Shown in pieces: positions 33,893 to 42,530 of a stretch of 42,530 bases of DNA. The notes below the pieces were generated by a model that made no database searches, had not been told where the DNA came from, and saw nothing but the letters and a program-made list of their open reading frames with translations. The number at the start of each line of letters is the position of its first letter. Position 1 is the stretch's first letter. Source of the stretch: Pseudomonadota bacterium (GTDB lineage: Bacteria; Pseudomonadota; Gammaproteobacteria; Xanthomonadales; Rhodanobacteraceae); contig JAJXWU010000205.1 of assembly GCA_021781425.1 (NCBI GenBank), positions 1-42,530 on the forward strand, in the 5' to 3' direction. Position numbers and translations under genes: made by a program.

Positions 33893-35068
33893 TTACTTTG
33901 CGCGCGCCCTCAACGCCGCCACCGCCGGCAACTCCTTGCCTTCCAGAAATTCCAGGAACGCACCGCCGCCGGTGGAGATGTAGGAAATATCCTTTTCCAC
34001 GCCGTACTTTTCCACGGCCGCGAGCGTGTCGCCGCCGCCAGCGATGGAAAACGCGTTCGATGCCGCGATTGCGCGCGCAAGCGTTTCCGTGCCTTTACCA
34101 AACGCATCGAACTCGAACACGCCAACCGGCCCGTTCCATACCACCGTGCCGGACTTGGCGATCAGCGCGGCGTAGCGCGCGGCGGTTTCCGGGCCGATGT
34201 CGAGGATCATGTCGCCAGATGCGACAGCTTCCACTTTTTTCACCGTGGCCGGCGCGTCCACCTTGAACTCCGGCGCGACGACAACATCGGTCGGCACCGG
34301 CACCTCGGCGCCACGCGCTTTCGCCGCGGCCATGATCTTTTTCGCCATGTCGATCAGATTCGCCTCGACCAGCGACTTGCCGATGCTGTGGCCAGCCGCG
34401 GCGATGAAGGTATTGGCGATGCCGCCGCCGACGATCAGCTGATCCACTTTCGCGATCAGGCTTTCGAGGAGTGCGAGTTTGGTCGAAACTTTCGAGCCGG
34501 CGACGATGGCGAGCAAGGGTCGCGCCGGGTGTTCCAGCGCGCGCGCCAATGCATCGAGTTCGGCCATCAGCAGCGGCCCGCCACAAGCGACTCTTGCCGC
34601 GCGAATCGCACCGTGGGTGGATGCCTGAGCGCGATGTGCGGTGCCGAAGGCGTCCATCACGTAGATGTCGCACAGCGCGGCGTATTTCGCCGACAACTCG
34701 GGCGAATCCCCGCTCTCGCCCACATTCATGCGGCAATTTTCCAGCAGCACGACTTCGCCCGGCGCCACGTCCACGCCGTTGAGGTAATCCCGCACCAGCC
34801 GCACCGGCTTGCCGAGCGCATGGCCGAGCCAGTCGGCGACGGGCTTCAGCGATTCGGATTCCTCGAACACGCCTTCCTTGGGTCGGCCAAGATGCGAGAG
34901 CACCATGACCTTCGCACCCGCGTCGCGTGCACGTTCGATCGTCGGCAGGGCGGCATCCAACCGCTGCGCGGCGGTGATGCGGCCGTCATGCAGCGGTACG
35001 TTCAGATCCTCGCGGATCAGCACGCGCTTGCCGGCCAAGTCGAGATCGTTCATGCGAAGAATGGACAT
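33893..35068 (-). CDS. pgk: Phosphoglycerate kinase
   Basis: The 391-residue enzyme transfers phosphate between 1,3-bisphosphoglycerate and ADP. Visible motifs are [59 protein letters not shown] and the nucleotide-binding end [14 protein letters not shown]...[14 protein letters not shown]. The ATG at 35068 has GGAG six bases ahead. It belongs to the sugar-phosphate set but is separated from gapA by an antiporter on the other strand. Confidence 0.97.
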   Translation of the reverse strand: MSILRMNDLDLAGKRVLIREDLNVPLHDGRITAAQRLDAALPTIERARDAGAKVMVLSHLGRPKEGVFEESESLKPVADWLGHALGKPVRLVRDYLNGVDVAPGEVVLLENCRMNVGESGDSPELSAKYAALCDIYVMDAFGTAHRAQASTHGAIRAARVACGGPLLMAELDALARALEHPARPLLAIVAGSKVSTKLALLESLIAKVDQLIVGGGIANTFIAAAGHSIGKSLVEANLIDMAKKIMAAAKARGAEVPVPTDVVVAPEFKVDAPATVKKVEAVASGDMILDIGPETAARYAALIAKSGTVVWNGPVGVFEFDAFGKGTETLARAIAASNAFSIAGGGDTLAAVEKYGVEKDISYISTGGGAFLEFLEGKELPAVAALRARAK

Positions 35069-35355
35069 GGGCGCTCCGGAGTAGGGTGAGCGTGTATTGT
35101 AATTCGACCTGCCCTCAGGCCGCGACAGCGGCGAGTTCCGCACGCGTACCGGGGACTGGCGACTGTCAGCGGCACCGCTGATGGATGCGCGACACGCATT
35201 CCGTTCGTTTTGGATATATAGCCGTCTAGATTGCCAGATCGATATCCTTGAATGTGCGGTCGATTGAGGTATGAGCCACGAGGCCGGCACGTGGCGGACT
35301 TGCGCATGCTGCGGGCTTCGGCGACCATTGCCTTGACCTTGCCGTGGCATCAGTG
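35069..35355. promoter_or_regulatory. Divergent promoter region of pgk and the antiporter
   Basis: These 287 bp hold no gene I can support. A TACAAT (35101-35096 on the minus strand) is a likely -10 for pgk; the same TTACAATAC context occurs before gapA. An AT-rich TATATA lies near 35215 and a short palindrome CAGCGG-CA-CCGCTG near 35168. A 92-codon arginine-rich frame on the minus strand looks spurious. Confidence 0.45.
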
Positions 35356-37104
35356 ATGCACACGATCGCCTTCATTCAGGATCTGGCCGTGATTATGCTC
35401 GCCGCGGGCATCGTCACCGTGCTGTTCCATCTGCTGCGTCAACCGGTGGTGCTCGGCTACATCGCCGCCGGGGTGCTGATCGGCCCGCACACGCCGCCGT
35501 ACACGTGGGTCACGGACGCGCAGAGTATCCAGACCGTGGCCGAACTCGGCCTGATCTTCCTGCTGTTCTCGCTGGGTCTGGAATTCTCGTTGCGCCACCT
35601 GCGCCGGGTCGGCGCCACTGCCGTCGTCGCCGCGCTCGCCGGCATCGTCACCATGCTGTGGCTCGGCTACGAACTGGGACTCGCTTTCGGCTGGCGCGCC
35701 ATGGACGCGCTGTTCCTCGGCGCGATGCTGTCGATCTCCTCGACCACTATCACGATCAAGGCGATCGACGAGCTGGGTCTGAAAAAGCAGGCGTTCGCCC
35801 ACATCGTCTTCGCCGTGCTCATCGTCGAAGACGTGCTCGCCATCGCCATGATCGCATTGCTGTCCGGCGTCGCCGCGACCGGCACGGTCATTCCCGGCGA
35901 AGCGCTCGCCACACTCGGTGGCCTGACCGTGTTCCTGGTCGCCTCGCTCGTCATCGGCATCCTTGCCGTGCCGCGTCTGCTTGACTACGTGGCCCGCTTC
36001 CATCGCGACGAGATGCTTCTGGTTGGCGTGCTAGGTCTGCTGTTCGGTTTCTGCCTGCTCGTCACCTGGCTCGGCTACAGCGTCGCGCTCGGCGCCTTCG
36101 TGATCGGCGTAATCGTCGCCGAGGCGCGCAGCCTCGCGCGTATCGAGCACCTGATTGCACCGCTGCGTGACATGTTCAGCGCGGTCTTCTTCGTCGCCGT
36201 GGGACTGCAACTCGATCCGCGCGCCTTGGTCGAATACGCCGGCCCGATCGCCGCGATCACCGCCATCGTGATCTCCGGCAAGATCCTCGCGCGCTGTGCC
36301 GGCGCGTTCGCCGCGGGACAGAGTGGCCGCGTGTCGCTGCGTGTTGGCATGAGCCTGGCACAGATCGGCGAATTCTCGTTCATCATCGCCGCCCTCGGCG
36401 CATCATTGAAAGTAACGAGCGATTTTCTGTATCCCGTCGCGGTCGCGGTGTCCGCAATCACCACGTTGTTCACGCCGTATCTGATCCGCGCTTCCGACCC
36501 GCTGGCGCGGCGCCTGCACATCGCCCTGCCCTACTCGCTGCGCCGCATTGCGCATTTGTATACGCACTGGCTGCAAGGCCTGCGCCTGCAGGGCGACCGG
36601 GCAGTCATCGCCGCGATGGTGCGACGGATCCTGCTGCAGACCTTCGTCAATCTGTGCCTGGTCGCGGCGATCTTCGCCGGCGTCGCCTGGCTGGGGCGTG
36701 CGCGCGCCGCCGACATCGCCACGTTGCTGCCGAGCCGGCCCATGGCGAATGCACTTCTGTGGGGAGCGGCGCTATTGCTGTCGCTGCCGTTCCTGATCGC
36801 CGCCTACCGCAAGCTCAAGGCGCTGGCCATGCTGCTCGCCGAGATGGGCGTGCACGCCGGACGCCACACCGAGAGAGCGCGCCGTGTCGTCGCCGAAGTG
36901 CTGCCGGCGGCATCGATCGCGGCCATGCTGCTGCTGGTCGGGGCGCTGTCGTCGAGCATCCTGCCGCCCGCGGAACTGCTGGTCGCGGTGCTGGCGATGG
37001 GCGCGCTGGTTCTGGTCTTGCTGCGGCACATCCTCGTCAAACTGCACTCGCGCCTGCAGATCGCCCTGATCGAGACGTTTCAGTCGGACAAGAGCGAGCA
37101 CTGA
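35356..37104 (+). CDS. CPA2-family monovalent cation:proton antiporter, no RCK domain
   Basis: The 582-residue membrane protein begins with the KefB/CPA2 fold: [61 protein letters not shown] and [11 protein letters not shown]. It exchanges potassium or sodium for protons. KefB-type proteins usually end in a cytosolic TrkA-N/RCK domain. Here residues 400-582 instead contain about four further hydrophobic segments (for example [22 protein letters not shown]). The ATG at 35356 is preferred over GTGs at 35344 and 35353. It interrupts the glycolytic gene set on the opposite strand. Confidence 0.9.
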   Translation: MHTIAFIQDLAVIMLAAGIVTVLFHLLRQPVVLGYIAAGVLIGPHTPPYTWVTDAQSIQTVAELGLIFLLFSLGLEFSLRHLRRVGATAVVAALAGIVTMLWLGYELGLAFGWRAMDALFLGAMLSISSTTITIKAIDELGLKKQAFAHIVFAVLIVEDVLAIAMIALLSGVAATGTVIPGEALATLGGLTVFLVASLVIGILAVPRLLDYVARFHRDEMLLVGVLGLLFGFCLLVTWLGYSVALGAFVIGVIVAEARSLARIEHLIAPLRDMFSAVFFVAVGLQLDPRALVEYAGPIAAITAIVISGKILARCAGAFAAGQSGRVSLRVGMSLAQIGEFSFIIAALGASLKVTSDFLYPVAVAVSAITTLFTPYLIRASDPLARRLHIALPYSLRRIAHLYTHWLQGLRLQGDRAVIAAMVRRILLQTFVNLCLVAAIFAGVAWLGRARAADIATLLPSRPMANALLWGAALLLSLPFLIAAYRKLKALAMLLAEMGVHAGRHTERARRVVAEVLPAASIAAMLLLVGALSSSILPPAELLVAVLAMGALVLVLLRHILVKLHSRLQIALIETFQSDKSEH

Positions 37105-37125
37105 TTCTTCTCGCAACAGCTGAGC

Positions 37126-37157
37126 AAAACCGCGGCGCGCCCGGGCTGGCGCGCCGC
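37126..37157. terminator. Bidirectional hairpin terminator
   Basis: A perfect 10-bp stem, GCGGCGCGCC / GGCGCGCCGC, has a 6-base loop. Read on the minus strand it is followed by GGTTTTGC. It lies between the convergent antiporter and secreted-protein genes. Confidence 0.65.
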
Positions 37158-37186
37158 ATCCGCTTCGGCTGCGATCATTCACCGCT

Positions 37187-37837
37187 TCAGTTGACAGTCA
37201 CGCGCGTAGCCGTGACGACACCCTTGACACCACCGAGCACCGTCGTTCCGTCTGGTGCGTACTGGGTGAGTGAGAACGTGCCCGAGTAATTGTTGCCGGG
37301 TCCGTCGACACTCACTCGTTCCTGGATGTTCGTCGGCCCGACGAATACCGTCGGCTTTCCCGTATCCGGATCGAAATCCCAGGACAACGCCCAGTGGTTG
37401 AGACTGTAGGTACCCCAGTTGATTTGCTCCCATACGCCCTGACAAAAACTGCCGGTCGCCGGCGGGCGGCCGGAGTTCATCAGTTCGGTACGGTCGATGT
37501 GCCAGGTCTGAAATCCGGCATCGATGGGCGTGCCGTCGGGCGGACCGGCCGCGCCATTGCCCTGCGCCGTGAAGGCGAATTTCCACATGCCCACGATCGG
37601 CGGTGTGAGCGCGTATCCCAGGTAAATTGCAGAGATCGCACCCTGCCCGTTGGCAGCCGGCGCCGCACCCGCCGCCATCGCAGCGATTTCCGCGCTCGGC
37701 AATGGCTGCACTGCCCAAGCGGCTACGTTTCCGCCTTTCAGGCTGGGCGCCGAACAGGCCTGTGCCTGTGTCGGCCACACGGCCTGCAACAGGCACCCGG
37801 ATATGGATGTTGCCAGCATCAAATTTCGCATACTCAT
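37187..37837 (-). CDS. Secreted protein of unknown function
   Basis: The 216-residue product has a signal peptide (about 1-26, ending PTQAQA). Three cysteines remain in the mature chain. The C-terminal part has a pattern (NNYSGTFSLTQYAPDGTTVLGGVKGVVTATRVTV) that suggests a beta fold of the lipocalin or jelly-roll type. A central aromatic stretch reads VGMWKFAFTAQGN...FQTWHIDRTELMNSG. I do not recognise a named family. GGGAG lies 8 bases before the ATG at 37837. It lies between gapA and pgk but shows no metabolic motif. Confidence 0.65.
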   Translation of the reverse strand: MSMRNLMLATSISGCLLQAVWPTQAQACSAPSLKGGNVAAWAVQPLPSAEIAAMAAGAAPAANGQGAISAIYLGYALTPPIVGMWKFAFTAQGNGAAGPPDGTPIDAGFQTWHIDRTELMNSGRPPATGSFCQGVWEQINWGTYSLNHWALSWDFDPDTGKPTVFVGPTNIQERVSVDGPGNNYSGTFSLTQYAPDGTTVLGGVKGVVTATRVTVN

Positions 37838-38049
37838 TTTGTTGTCTCCCGATTGCTGCACCGATTCGCGCAGACGCAACCTGCGGATTGCATCCGCTAC
37901 GCGACAGGAGAATCTTCCTGTCTGCCCAGTGTATTCGGCGATTGCGCGCGCGAATTACACGGGCGCAGCGGGACGCGCTGGTCAGACCGGCGGGCGAGTA
38001 CCGGAAATTTGGGTTGGACTCGCGGCAGATCGAGCCCGGCCGGGGAACT

Positions 38050-39063
38050 CTACTTCGCCGCCATCAGCGCCAGCGTCATGTCGAGCATGCGGTTGGAGAA
38101 GCCCCACTCGTTGTCGTACCAGCCCAGTACCTTCACGAGGGTGCCGCCCATCACCCGGGTCTGGGTCGCGTCGTAGGTACACGACGCCGGGTTGTGGTTG
38201 AAATCGCACGACACCAACGGCTGGGTGTTGACCGCGATCACGCCCTTCATCCTGCCGTTTGCAGATTCGCCAATCACGCTGTCGATTTCTTCCCTGCCGG
38301 TTACGCGTTGCGCGACAAAGGAAAGATCAACACACGACACGTTGATGGTCGGAATACGCATGGAAAAGCCGTCCAGACGTCCGTTCAATTCCGGCAACAC
38401 CAAGCCCACAGCTGCCGCGGCGCCGGTCTTGGTCGGGATCTGGCTCATCGTCGCGCTGCGCGCACGGCGCAGATCCTTATGATAGACGTCGGTGAGCACC
38501 TGATCGTTGGTGTAGGCGTGGATCGTGGTCATGAGGCCATGCACGATGCCGATCTTCTCGTGCAGCACCTTGGCCAGCGGCGCCAGGCAATTCGTCGTGC
38601 ATGAGGCATTCGAGATGACTGTGTCCGTCGACTTGATCTTGTCGTGATTGACGCCGTAGACGAACGTGCCGTCCACGTCCTTCTCGCCCGGCGCGGAAAT
38701 GATCACCTTCTTCGCGCCGGCTGCGATATGCGCACCGGCCTTGGCCTTGGACGTGAACAGGCCCGTCGACTCGAGCACCACGTCCACACCCAGCGACCCC
38801 CACGGCAGCTTGGCCGGATCGCGCTCGGCGCAGACCTTGATGCGGTCGCCCTTGATAATCAGATCGCCGTCGTCGACGGAAACCTCGTGGGGAAACTTGC
38901 CATGCGCGGTGTCGTACTGGGTCAGGTGCGCGTTGGTTTCGGCGTCGCCCAGGTCGTTGACCGCAACCACACGAATCTCGTGCGTGCGGTTGGCTTCGTA
39001 CAGCGCGCGCAGGATGTTGCGGCCGATGCGGCCGTAACCGTTGATCGCGACTTTCACCGTCAT
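38050..39063 (-). CDS. gapA: Glyceraldehyde-3-phosphate dehydrogenase, type I
   Basis: The 337-residue enzyme oxidises glyceraldehyde-3-phosphate with NAD+ and phosphate. It has the Rossmann start [18 protein letters not shown], the catalytic cysteine in [14 protein letters not shown], the histidine region [12 protein letters not shown] and the C-terminal [12 protein letters not shown]. The VNDLGD after the second strand fits NAD use. GGAG precedes the ATG at 39063. It is separated from tkt by a TonB remnant and a hairpin. Confidence 0.97.
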   Translation of the reverse strand: MTVKVAINGYGRIGRNILRALYEANRTHEIRVVAVNDLGDAETNAHLTQYDTAHGKFPHEVSVDDGDLIIKGDRIKVCAERDPAKLPWGSLGVDVVLESTGLFTSKAKAGAHIAAGAKKVIISAPGEKDVDGTFVYGVNHDKIKSTDTVISNASCTTNCLAPLAKVLHEKIGIVHGLMTTIHAYTNDQVLTDVYHKDLRRARSATMSQIPTKTGAAAAVGLVLPELNGRLDGFSMRIPTINVSCVDLSFVAQRVTGREEIDSVIGESANGRMKGVIAVNTQPLVSCDFNHNPASCTYDATQTRVMGGTLVKVLGWYDNEWGFSNRMLDMTLALMAAK

Positions 39064-39074
39064 GACTGGCTCCG

Positions 39075-39121
39075 AATACGCAGGGGAATGCGTATTGTAA
39101 CCCAAGCCAATTCGGTGTCGC
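39075..39121 (-). promoter_or_regulatory. gapA promoter with palindrome at the predicted start
   Basis: On the minus strand GCGACA (39121-39116) and TACAAT (39099-39094) form a -35/-10 pair with a 16-base spacer. Immediately downstream a perfect palindrome AATACGCA-TTCCCC-TGCGTATT (39096-39075) overlaps the -10 and covers the predicted start. It could be a repressor operator or a 5' hairpin. Confidence 0.5.
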
Positions 39122-39145
39122 GCTCCGGGAGCATGCCCGGAGCGC
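39120..39145 (-). terminator. Hairpin between the TonB remnant and gapA
   Basis: A perfect 10-bp stem, GCGCTCCGGG / CCCGGAGCGC, has a 6-base loop and no T-run. It lies 3' of tkt and the TonB remnant and just upstream of the gapA promoter, so it probably ends tkt transcription. Confidence 0.5.
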
Positions 39146-39159
39146 AGTAGCTTACGTCC

Positions 39160-39309
39160 CTACAGTTCAGTAAGGCAGAACGTAATCGGCACGTGCACCC
39201 AGCCGTCCACCGCCTTGCCGTGCTTGCGCTCCGGATTGAACTGCCATTGCATCACGGCAGCGATCACGGCGTTACCGAGTTTCGGCGAGAGCCCGCGTGA
39301 TCCAGACGA
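39160..39309 (-). pseudogene. Remnant of a TonB C-terminal domain
   Basis: Reading the minus strand to the TAG at 39160-39162 gives SSGSRGLSPK, then LGNAVIAAVMQWQFNP, then GWVHVPITFCLTEL. This is the end of a TonB_C domain (SSG...AVIAAVMQWQFNPE...V.VPITF). The expected preceding strand (FSVAVV) lies in another frame just upstream, which points to a frameshift, and the rest of the gene is missing because tkt begins its stop at 39344. No start codon with a ribosome binding site fits. It looks like debris of a TonB-like gene. Confidence 0.6.
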
Positions 39310-39343
39310 CTGCGACGCTGAAAGTAAGCGATGGTCGCAGCGA

Positions 39344-41341
39344 TCAGTTCATCGACTTCACCGCCGCCACGACCGCCTCGACCGTGAAGCCGAAATGCTT
39401 GAACAACACTTCGGCCGGGGCGGAGGCGCCGAAGGAGTCGATGCCGACGACACGGCCATCGAGACCGACATATTTGCGCCAGAATTCGGTGACGCCGGCT
39501 TCGATGGCAGCGCGCTTGCGGATCGCTGGCGGCAGCACGGCGTCGCGATACGCTTGCGGCTGGCGGTCGAAAAGATTTGTGCACGGCATGGAGACGACAC
39601 GTGCACCGATGCCAGCGGCTTCCAACGCCTCGGCGGCCTGCATCGCCAGACCGACTTCGGAGCCGGTGGCGATCAGGATTGTGTCCACAATTCCACCTTT
39701 TGCCTCACGCAGCACATAGCCGCCGCATTCAATCAGCGCAAGCTGCGCCTGCGTGCGCGGCTGATGCGGCAGATTCTGGCGTGAGAAGACCAGACATGAT
39801 GGACCCTCACGGCGCTCGATCGCGGCCTTCCACGCCACCGCGCTTTCGACTGCATCGCAGGGCCGCCAAACCATGTTCTTCGGAATCAGGCGCAAGCAAG
39901 CCAGATGCTCGATCGGCTGGTGCGTGGGGCCATCTTCGCCGAGGCCGATGGAATCGTGCGTGTAGATATGAATCGCATGCGCCGGAATCAGCGCCGACAT
40001 GCGCACTGCATTACGCGCGTAGTCGGAGAACACGAGGAAGGTGGCGTCGTAGGGAATGAATCCGCCGTGCAAGGCGAGGCCATTGCTGATCGCACTCATG
40101 CCGAATTCGCGCACGCCGTAGTAAACGTAGTTCGCGTTCGTGTCCGAGGAATTGACGTCGCGGCTTCCCTTCCAGATCGTCAGGTTGGATCCGGCAAGAT
40201 CGGCCGAACCGCCGATCAATTCCGGCAGCAGCGGGCCGAAGGCGTCGAGTGCCATCTGCGAGGCCTTGCGCGAGGCGACGACCGGGCCGTCTGACTGCAA
40301 CTTGGCGATGTACGCATTCGCCTTGGCGCCGAAATCGTCGGGCAGGTCGCCCTTGATGCGGCGTTCGAATTCGGCCGCCGATTCCGAATGCACATTTTTA
40401 TACTTTGCGAATAGTGCGTTCCACTGCGCTTCGCGATCGACGCCCTGCTTCTTCGCATCCCAGCCGGCGTAGATTTCGGCCGGAATCTCGAATGGCGGAT
40501 GGTTCCAGGCCAGTGCCACACGCGCCGCGGCGACTTCGTCCTTACCCAACGCCGCGCCGTGCGCCGCTTCCTTGCCCTGCTTGGTCGGCGCGCCGAAACC
40601 GATGATGGTCTTGCAACAGATCAAGGTCGGCTTGTCCGGATCGATTGCTGCGGACACCAGCGCCGCCTTGATCGCCTCGGGGTTGTGCCCGTCCACGTCC
40701 CGCAACACTTCCCAGCCGTAGGCCTCAAAGCGCCTGCTCGTGTCGTCGGTAAACCAGCCCTGCACTTCGCCATCGATGGAAATGCCGTTGTCGTCGTAGA
40801 TCGCGATCAACTTGCCAAGTTTTAGCGTGCCGGCGAGCGACGCGGCCTCGTGCGAAATGCCTTCCATCAGGCAGCCGTCGCCGAGAAAGACATAGGTGTA
40901 GTGATCGACGATGGAAAAATCGGATTTGTTGAAGCGCGCGGCCAGCACCTTTTCCGCCAGCGCCATGCCGACCGCATTCGCGAGTCCTTGTCCTAGCGGG
41001 CCGGTGGTCGTTTCGATACCGGGGAATTCGCTGGCTTCCGGGTGTCCCGCAGTCTTCGAGTGCAACTGGCGGAAGCGTTTCAGCTCATCGATCGGCAGAT
41101 CGTAGCCGGACAGATGCAGCAGCGAATACAGCAGCATCGAGCCGTGTCCGTTCGACAACACGAAACGATCACGGTTGAACCATTTCGGATTCGCCGGATT
41201 GTGGCTCAGGAAATCGTTCCACAACACTTCGGCGATATCCGCCATGCCCATCGGCATGCCAGGATGGCCGGAATTGGCGGCCTGTACCGCATCCATGGAC
41301 AGCGCACGAATGGCGTTGGCGAGTTCTCGGCGGCTGCGCAT
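39344..41341 (-). CDS. tkt: Transketolase
   Basis: The 665-residue thiamine-diphosphate enzyme moves two-carbon units between sugar phosphates in the pentose phosphate pathway. Visible features are [51 protein letters not shown] and the ThDP motif GDGCLMEG...[12 protein letters not shown]. The second domain carries [17 protein letters not shown] and [19 protein letters not shown]. It is full length. The start is the ATG at 41341. It opens the minus-strand order tkt-gapA-pgk-pyk-aldolase seen in several proteobacteria. Confidence 0.97.
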   Translation of the reverse strand: MRSRRELANAIRALSMDAVQAANSGHPGMPMGMADIAEVLWNDFLSHNPANPKWFNRDRFVLSNGHGSMLLYSLLHLSGYDLPIDELKRFRQLHSKTAGHPEASEFPGIETTTGPLGQGLANAVGMALAEKVLAARFNKSDFSIVDHYTYVFLGDGCLMEGISHEAASLAGTLKLGKLIAIYDDNGISIDGEVQGWFTDDTSRRFEAYGWEVLRDVDGHNPEAIKAALVSAAIDPDKPTLICCKTIIGFGAPTKQGKEAAHGAALGKDEVAAARVALAWNHPPFEIPAEIYAGWDAKKQGVDREAQWNALFAKYKNVHSESAAEFERRIKGDLPDDFGAKANAYIAKLQSDGPVVASRKASQMALDAFGPLLPELIGGSADLAGSNLTIWKGSRDVNSSDTNANYVYYGVREFGMSAISNGLALHGGFIPYDATFLVFSDYARNAVRMSALIPAHAIHIYTHDSIGLGEDGPTHQPIEHLACLRLIPKNMVWRPCDAVESAVAWKAAIERREGPSCLVFSRQNLPHQPRTQAQLALIECGGYVLREAKGGIVDTILIATGSEVGLAMQAAEALEAAGIGARVVSMPCTNLFDRQPQAYRDAVLPPAIRKRAAIEAGVTEFWRKYVGLDGRVVGIDSFGASAPAEVLFKHFGFTVEAVVAAVKSMN

Positions 41342-41416
41342 GATCGTTCCCGGCGTGGATCGCGGGCCGGACGGCGCCGCATGCCCATTTTCGCCGATTC
41401 GTTGCGGAATGTCGCG

Positions 41417-41446
41417 AAAAAAAACCCCGGCGGGTCATCGCCGGGG
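41417..41446 (-). terminator. Strong intrinsic terminator of the collagen-like gene
   Basis: An 8-bp GC stem, CCCCGGCG / CGCCGGGG, has a 6-base loop. On the minus strand it is followed by eight Ts (the A-run at 41417-41424). It lies 23 bases after the stop of the collagen-like gene and shields tkt from read-through. Confidence 0.9.
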
Positions 41447-41468
41447 CTTTGTCAGACACACGTCGAAC

Positions 41469-42530
41469 TCAATTGGCGCAGATAGCGTAGCCGGTGATGA
41501 CAATCGGTCCACCGTTGCCGGCCCAGTTCATCGCCGATACGGTCCAGGCATTGCTTGCACTTGGATAACTCTCGGTGATATCCAGGAATTTCGCGGCTGT
41601 CGCCCCGCCCGCCGACAGACCGCCGCTGACCACCTTCATGGTGCCGGTGCACGTGATGGTCACCGTGCAGGTGCCATTATTGTTCGCGCAGTTCGCCGTC
41701 GCCGAGGTGATGATGCTTGCGGATGAAGCGATCGAACCCGTTGCACCTGTAGCACCCGTTGCGCCCGTCGCACCAGCAGGACCGGTTGCACCTGTCGCAC
41801 CATTGCTGCCGTTCGTTCCGGCTGCGCCCGTCGCCCCGGTCGGACCCGCGGCACCCGTATTACCTGTTGCGCCCGTCGCACCAGCAGGACCGGTAGCTCC
41901 TGTCGCACCATTGCTTCCGTTCGTTCCCGCTGCACCCGTAGCACCGGTCGGACCTGCTGCACCAGCAGGGCCGGTTGCTCCCGTCGCACCATTACTGCCA
42001 TTCGTCCCGGCTGCGCCCGTCGCACCAGTCGGACCCGCTACACCAGCAGGACCGGTTGCTCCAGTCGCACCATTGCTGCCGTTCGTTCCGGCTGCGCCTG
42101 TTGCACCGGTAGGACCCGCTACACCAGCAGGACCGGTTGCTCCAGTCGCACCATTGCTGCCGTTCGTTCCGGCTGCGCCAGTGGCGCCCGTAGCACCAGC
42201 AGGACCGGTTGCACCTGTCGCACCATTGCTGCCGTTCGTTCCGGCTGCGCCTGTTGCACCAGTCGCACCCACTGCACCGGTGTTGCCGGTTGCGCCCGTT
42301 GCACCAGCAGGACCAGTTGCACCCACTGCACCGGTGTTGCCGGTTGCGCCCGTTGCACCAGCAGGACCGGTTGCACCTGTCGCACCATTGCTGCCGTTCG
42401 TTCCGGCTGCGCCTGTTGCACCAGTCGGACCCGCCGCGCCCGTGTTACCCGTCGCACCAGCAGGACCAGTTGCACCCACTGCACCGGTGTTGCCGGTAGC
42501 GCCCGTTGCACCAGCAGGACCGGTTGCACC
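41469..42530 (-). CDS. Collagen-like Gly-X-Y repeat protein, N-terminus outside window
   Basis: The frame is open to the last base, so the start lies beyond the window; the GTG at 42479 is an internal valine. At least 265 residues are uninterrupted Gly-X-Y triplets, mostly [12 protein letters not shown] and GSN, without charged residues. An 88-residue C-terminal domain follows ([20 protein letters not shown]...[10 protein letters not shown]) with four cysteines. Bacterial collagen-like proteins form triple helices on cell or phage surfaces. The T- and A-rich triplets without lysine or glutamate resemble exosporium-type or surface-filament collagens. Anchor and export signals are not visible. 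A strong terminator follows. Confidence 0.85.
   Translation of the reverse strand, partial: GATGPAGATGATGNTGAVGATGPAGATGNTGAAGPTGATGAAGTNGSNGATGATGPAGATGATGNTGAVGATGPAGATGATGNTGAVGATGATGAAGTNGSNGATGATGPAGATGATGAAGTNGSNGATGATGPAGVAGPTGATGAAGTNGSNGATGATGPAGVAGPTGATGAAGTNGSNGATGATGPAGAAGPTGATGAAGTNGSNGATGATGPAGATGATGNTGAAGPTGATGAAGTNGSNGATGATGPAGATGATGATGATGSIASSASIITSATANCANNNGTCTVTITCTGTMKVVSGGLSAGGATAAKFLDITESYPSASNAWTVSAMNWAGNGGPIVITGYAICAN
41736..42530 (-). repeat. Tandem collagen-like coding repeats
   Basis: The triplet region is built from units of about 81 bp (27 residues) with the core [19 protein letters not shown]. Seven GTNGSNG cores are visible. Units differ in linker ([24 protein letters not shown]) and in number of short GATGNT insertions. 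Near-identical DNA units allow recombination, so length may vary between strains. Confidence 0.85.

Noticed and set aside
35050-35328. 92-codon arginine-rich minus-strand frame between pgk and the antiporter
   Set aside because: It overlaps the pgk start, has no ribosome binding site and its composition looks like translated non-coding DNA.
30048-41341. Calvin-cycle (cbb) operon
   Set aside because: The gene order is similar, but no RuBisCO, phosphoribulokinase or CbbR gene is present in the window.
41736-42530. CRISPR array
   Set aside because: The repeats are in one open frame, code for Gly-X-Y triplets and have no unique spacers.

Overview
The window is about 42.5 kb of dense, high-GC bacterial chromosome with short intergenic gaps. 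Gene content suggests a gammaproteobacterium of the Xanthomonadales, perhaps Rhodanobacteraceae. That placement is an inference from gene families (TrmB, MscL, class I aldolase, EmrAB, AniA-type NirK, HemN, FNR). I see no rRNA, tRNA, CRISPR array, intact insertion sequence or prophage.

Layout. (1) 1-4.7 kb: end of trmB, an SLC13-type permease with two RCK_C domains, a small secreted protein, a Rieske-type ferredoxin, a small membrane protein and an EamA exporter. (2) 4.7-9.3 kb, minus strand: a four-gene MacAB-like ABC export operon (adaptor, ATPase, two permeases). (3) 9.5-13.4 kb: an M1 aminopeptidase overlapping a fumarylacetoacetate-hydrolase-family gene, then mscL. (4) 13.5-18.1 kb: a marR-emrA-emrB-trmH-like operon on the minus strand, with a macro-domain gene diverging from marR over a short AT-rich operator region.

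(5) 18.1-30 kb is a redox and denitrification island. A minus-strand operon encodes a fused outer-membrane cytochrome-porin resembling Cyc2, a dihaem c4-type cytochrome and a BamE-like protein. It diverges from hemN, which is followed by fnr. FNR keeps the three N-terminal cluster cysteines, a candidate fourth cysteine and the E--SR recognition-helix residues. After a small XRE/HU-like operon come a four-cysteine protein, a SirB2-type membrane protein, an alginate-export-type porin and a plus-strand set: nirK (copper nitrite reductase fused to cytochrome c), nirV, a Sco-type copper chaperone and a secreted cupredoxin. Four near-consensus FNR boxes (TTGAT-N4-ATCAA) lie in front of these genes. 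At two of them a -10-like hexamer sits where a class II FNR promoter would place it. I infer one anaerobic regulon that joins nitrite reduction to a possible outer-membrane electron conduit.

(6) 30-41.4 kb is a sugar-phosphate cluster on the minus strand (tkt, gapA, pgk, pyk, class I aldolase). It is interrupted by a secreted protein, a TonB-C-like protein, a plus-strand CPA2 antiporter, a plus-strand PH-like membrane protein and a TonB C-terminal remnant. (7) The window ends inside a collagen-like gene made of Gly-X-Y repeats. Two copies of one REP-type inverted repeat lie 20 kb apart, each between convergent genes.
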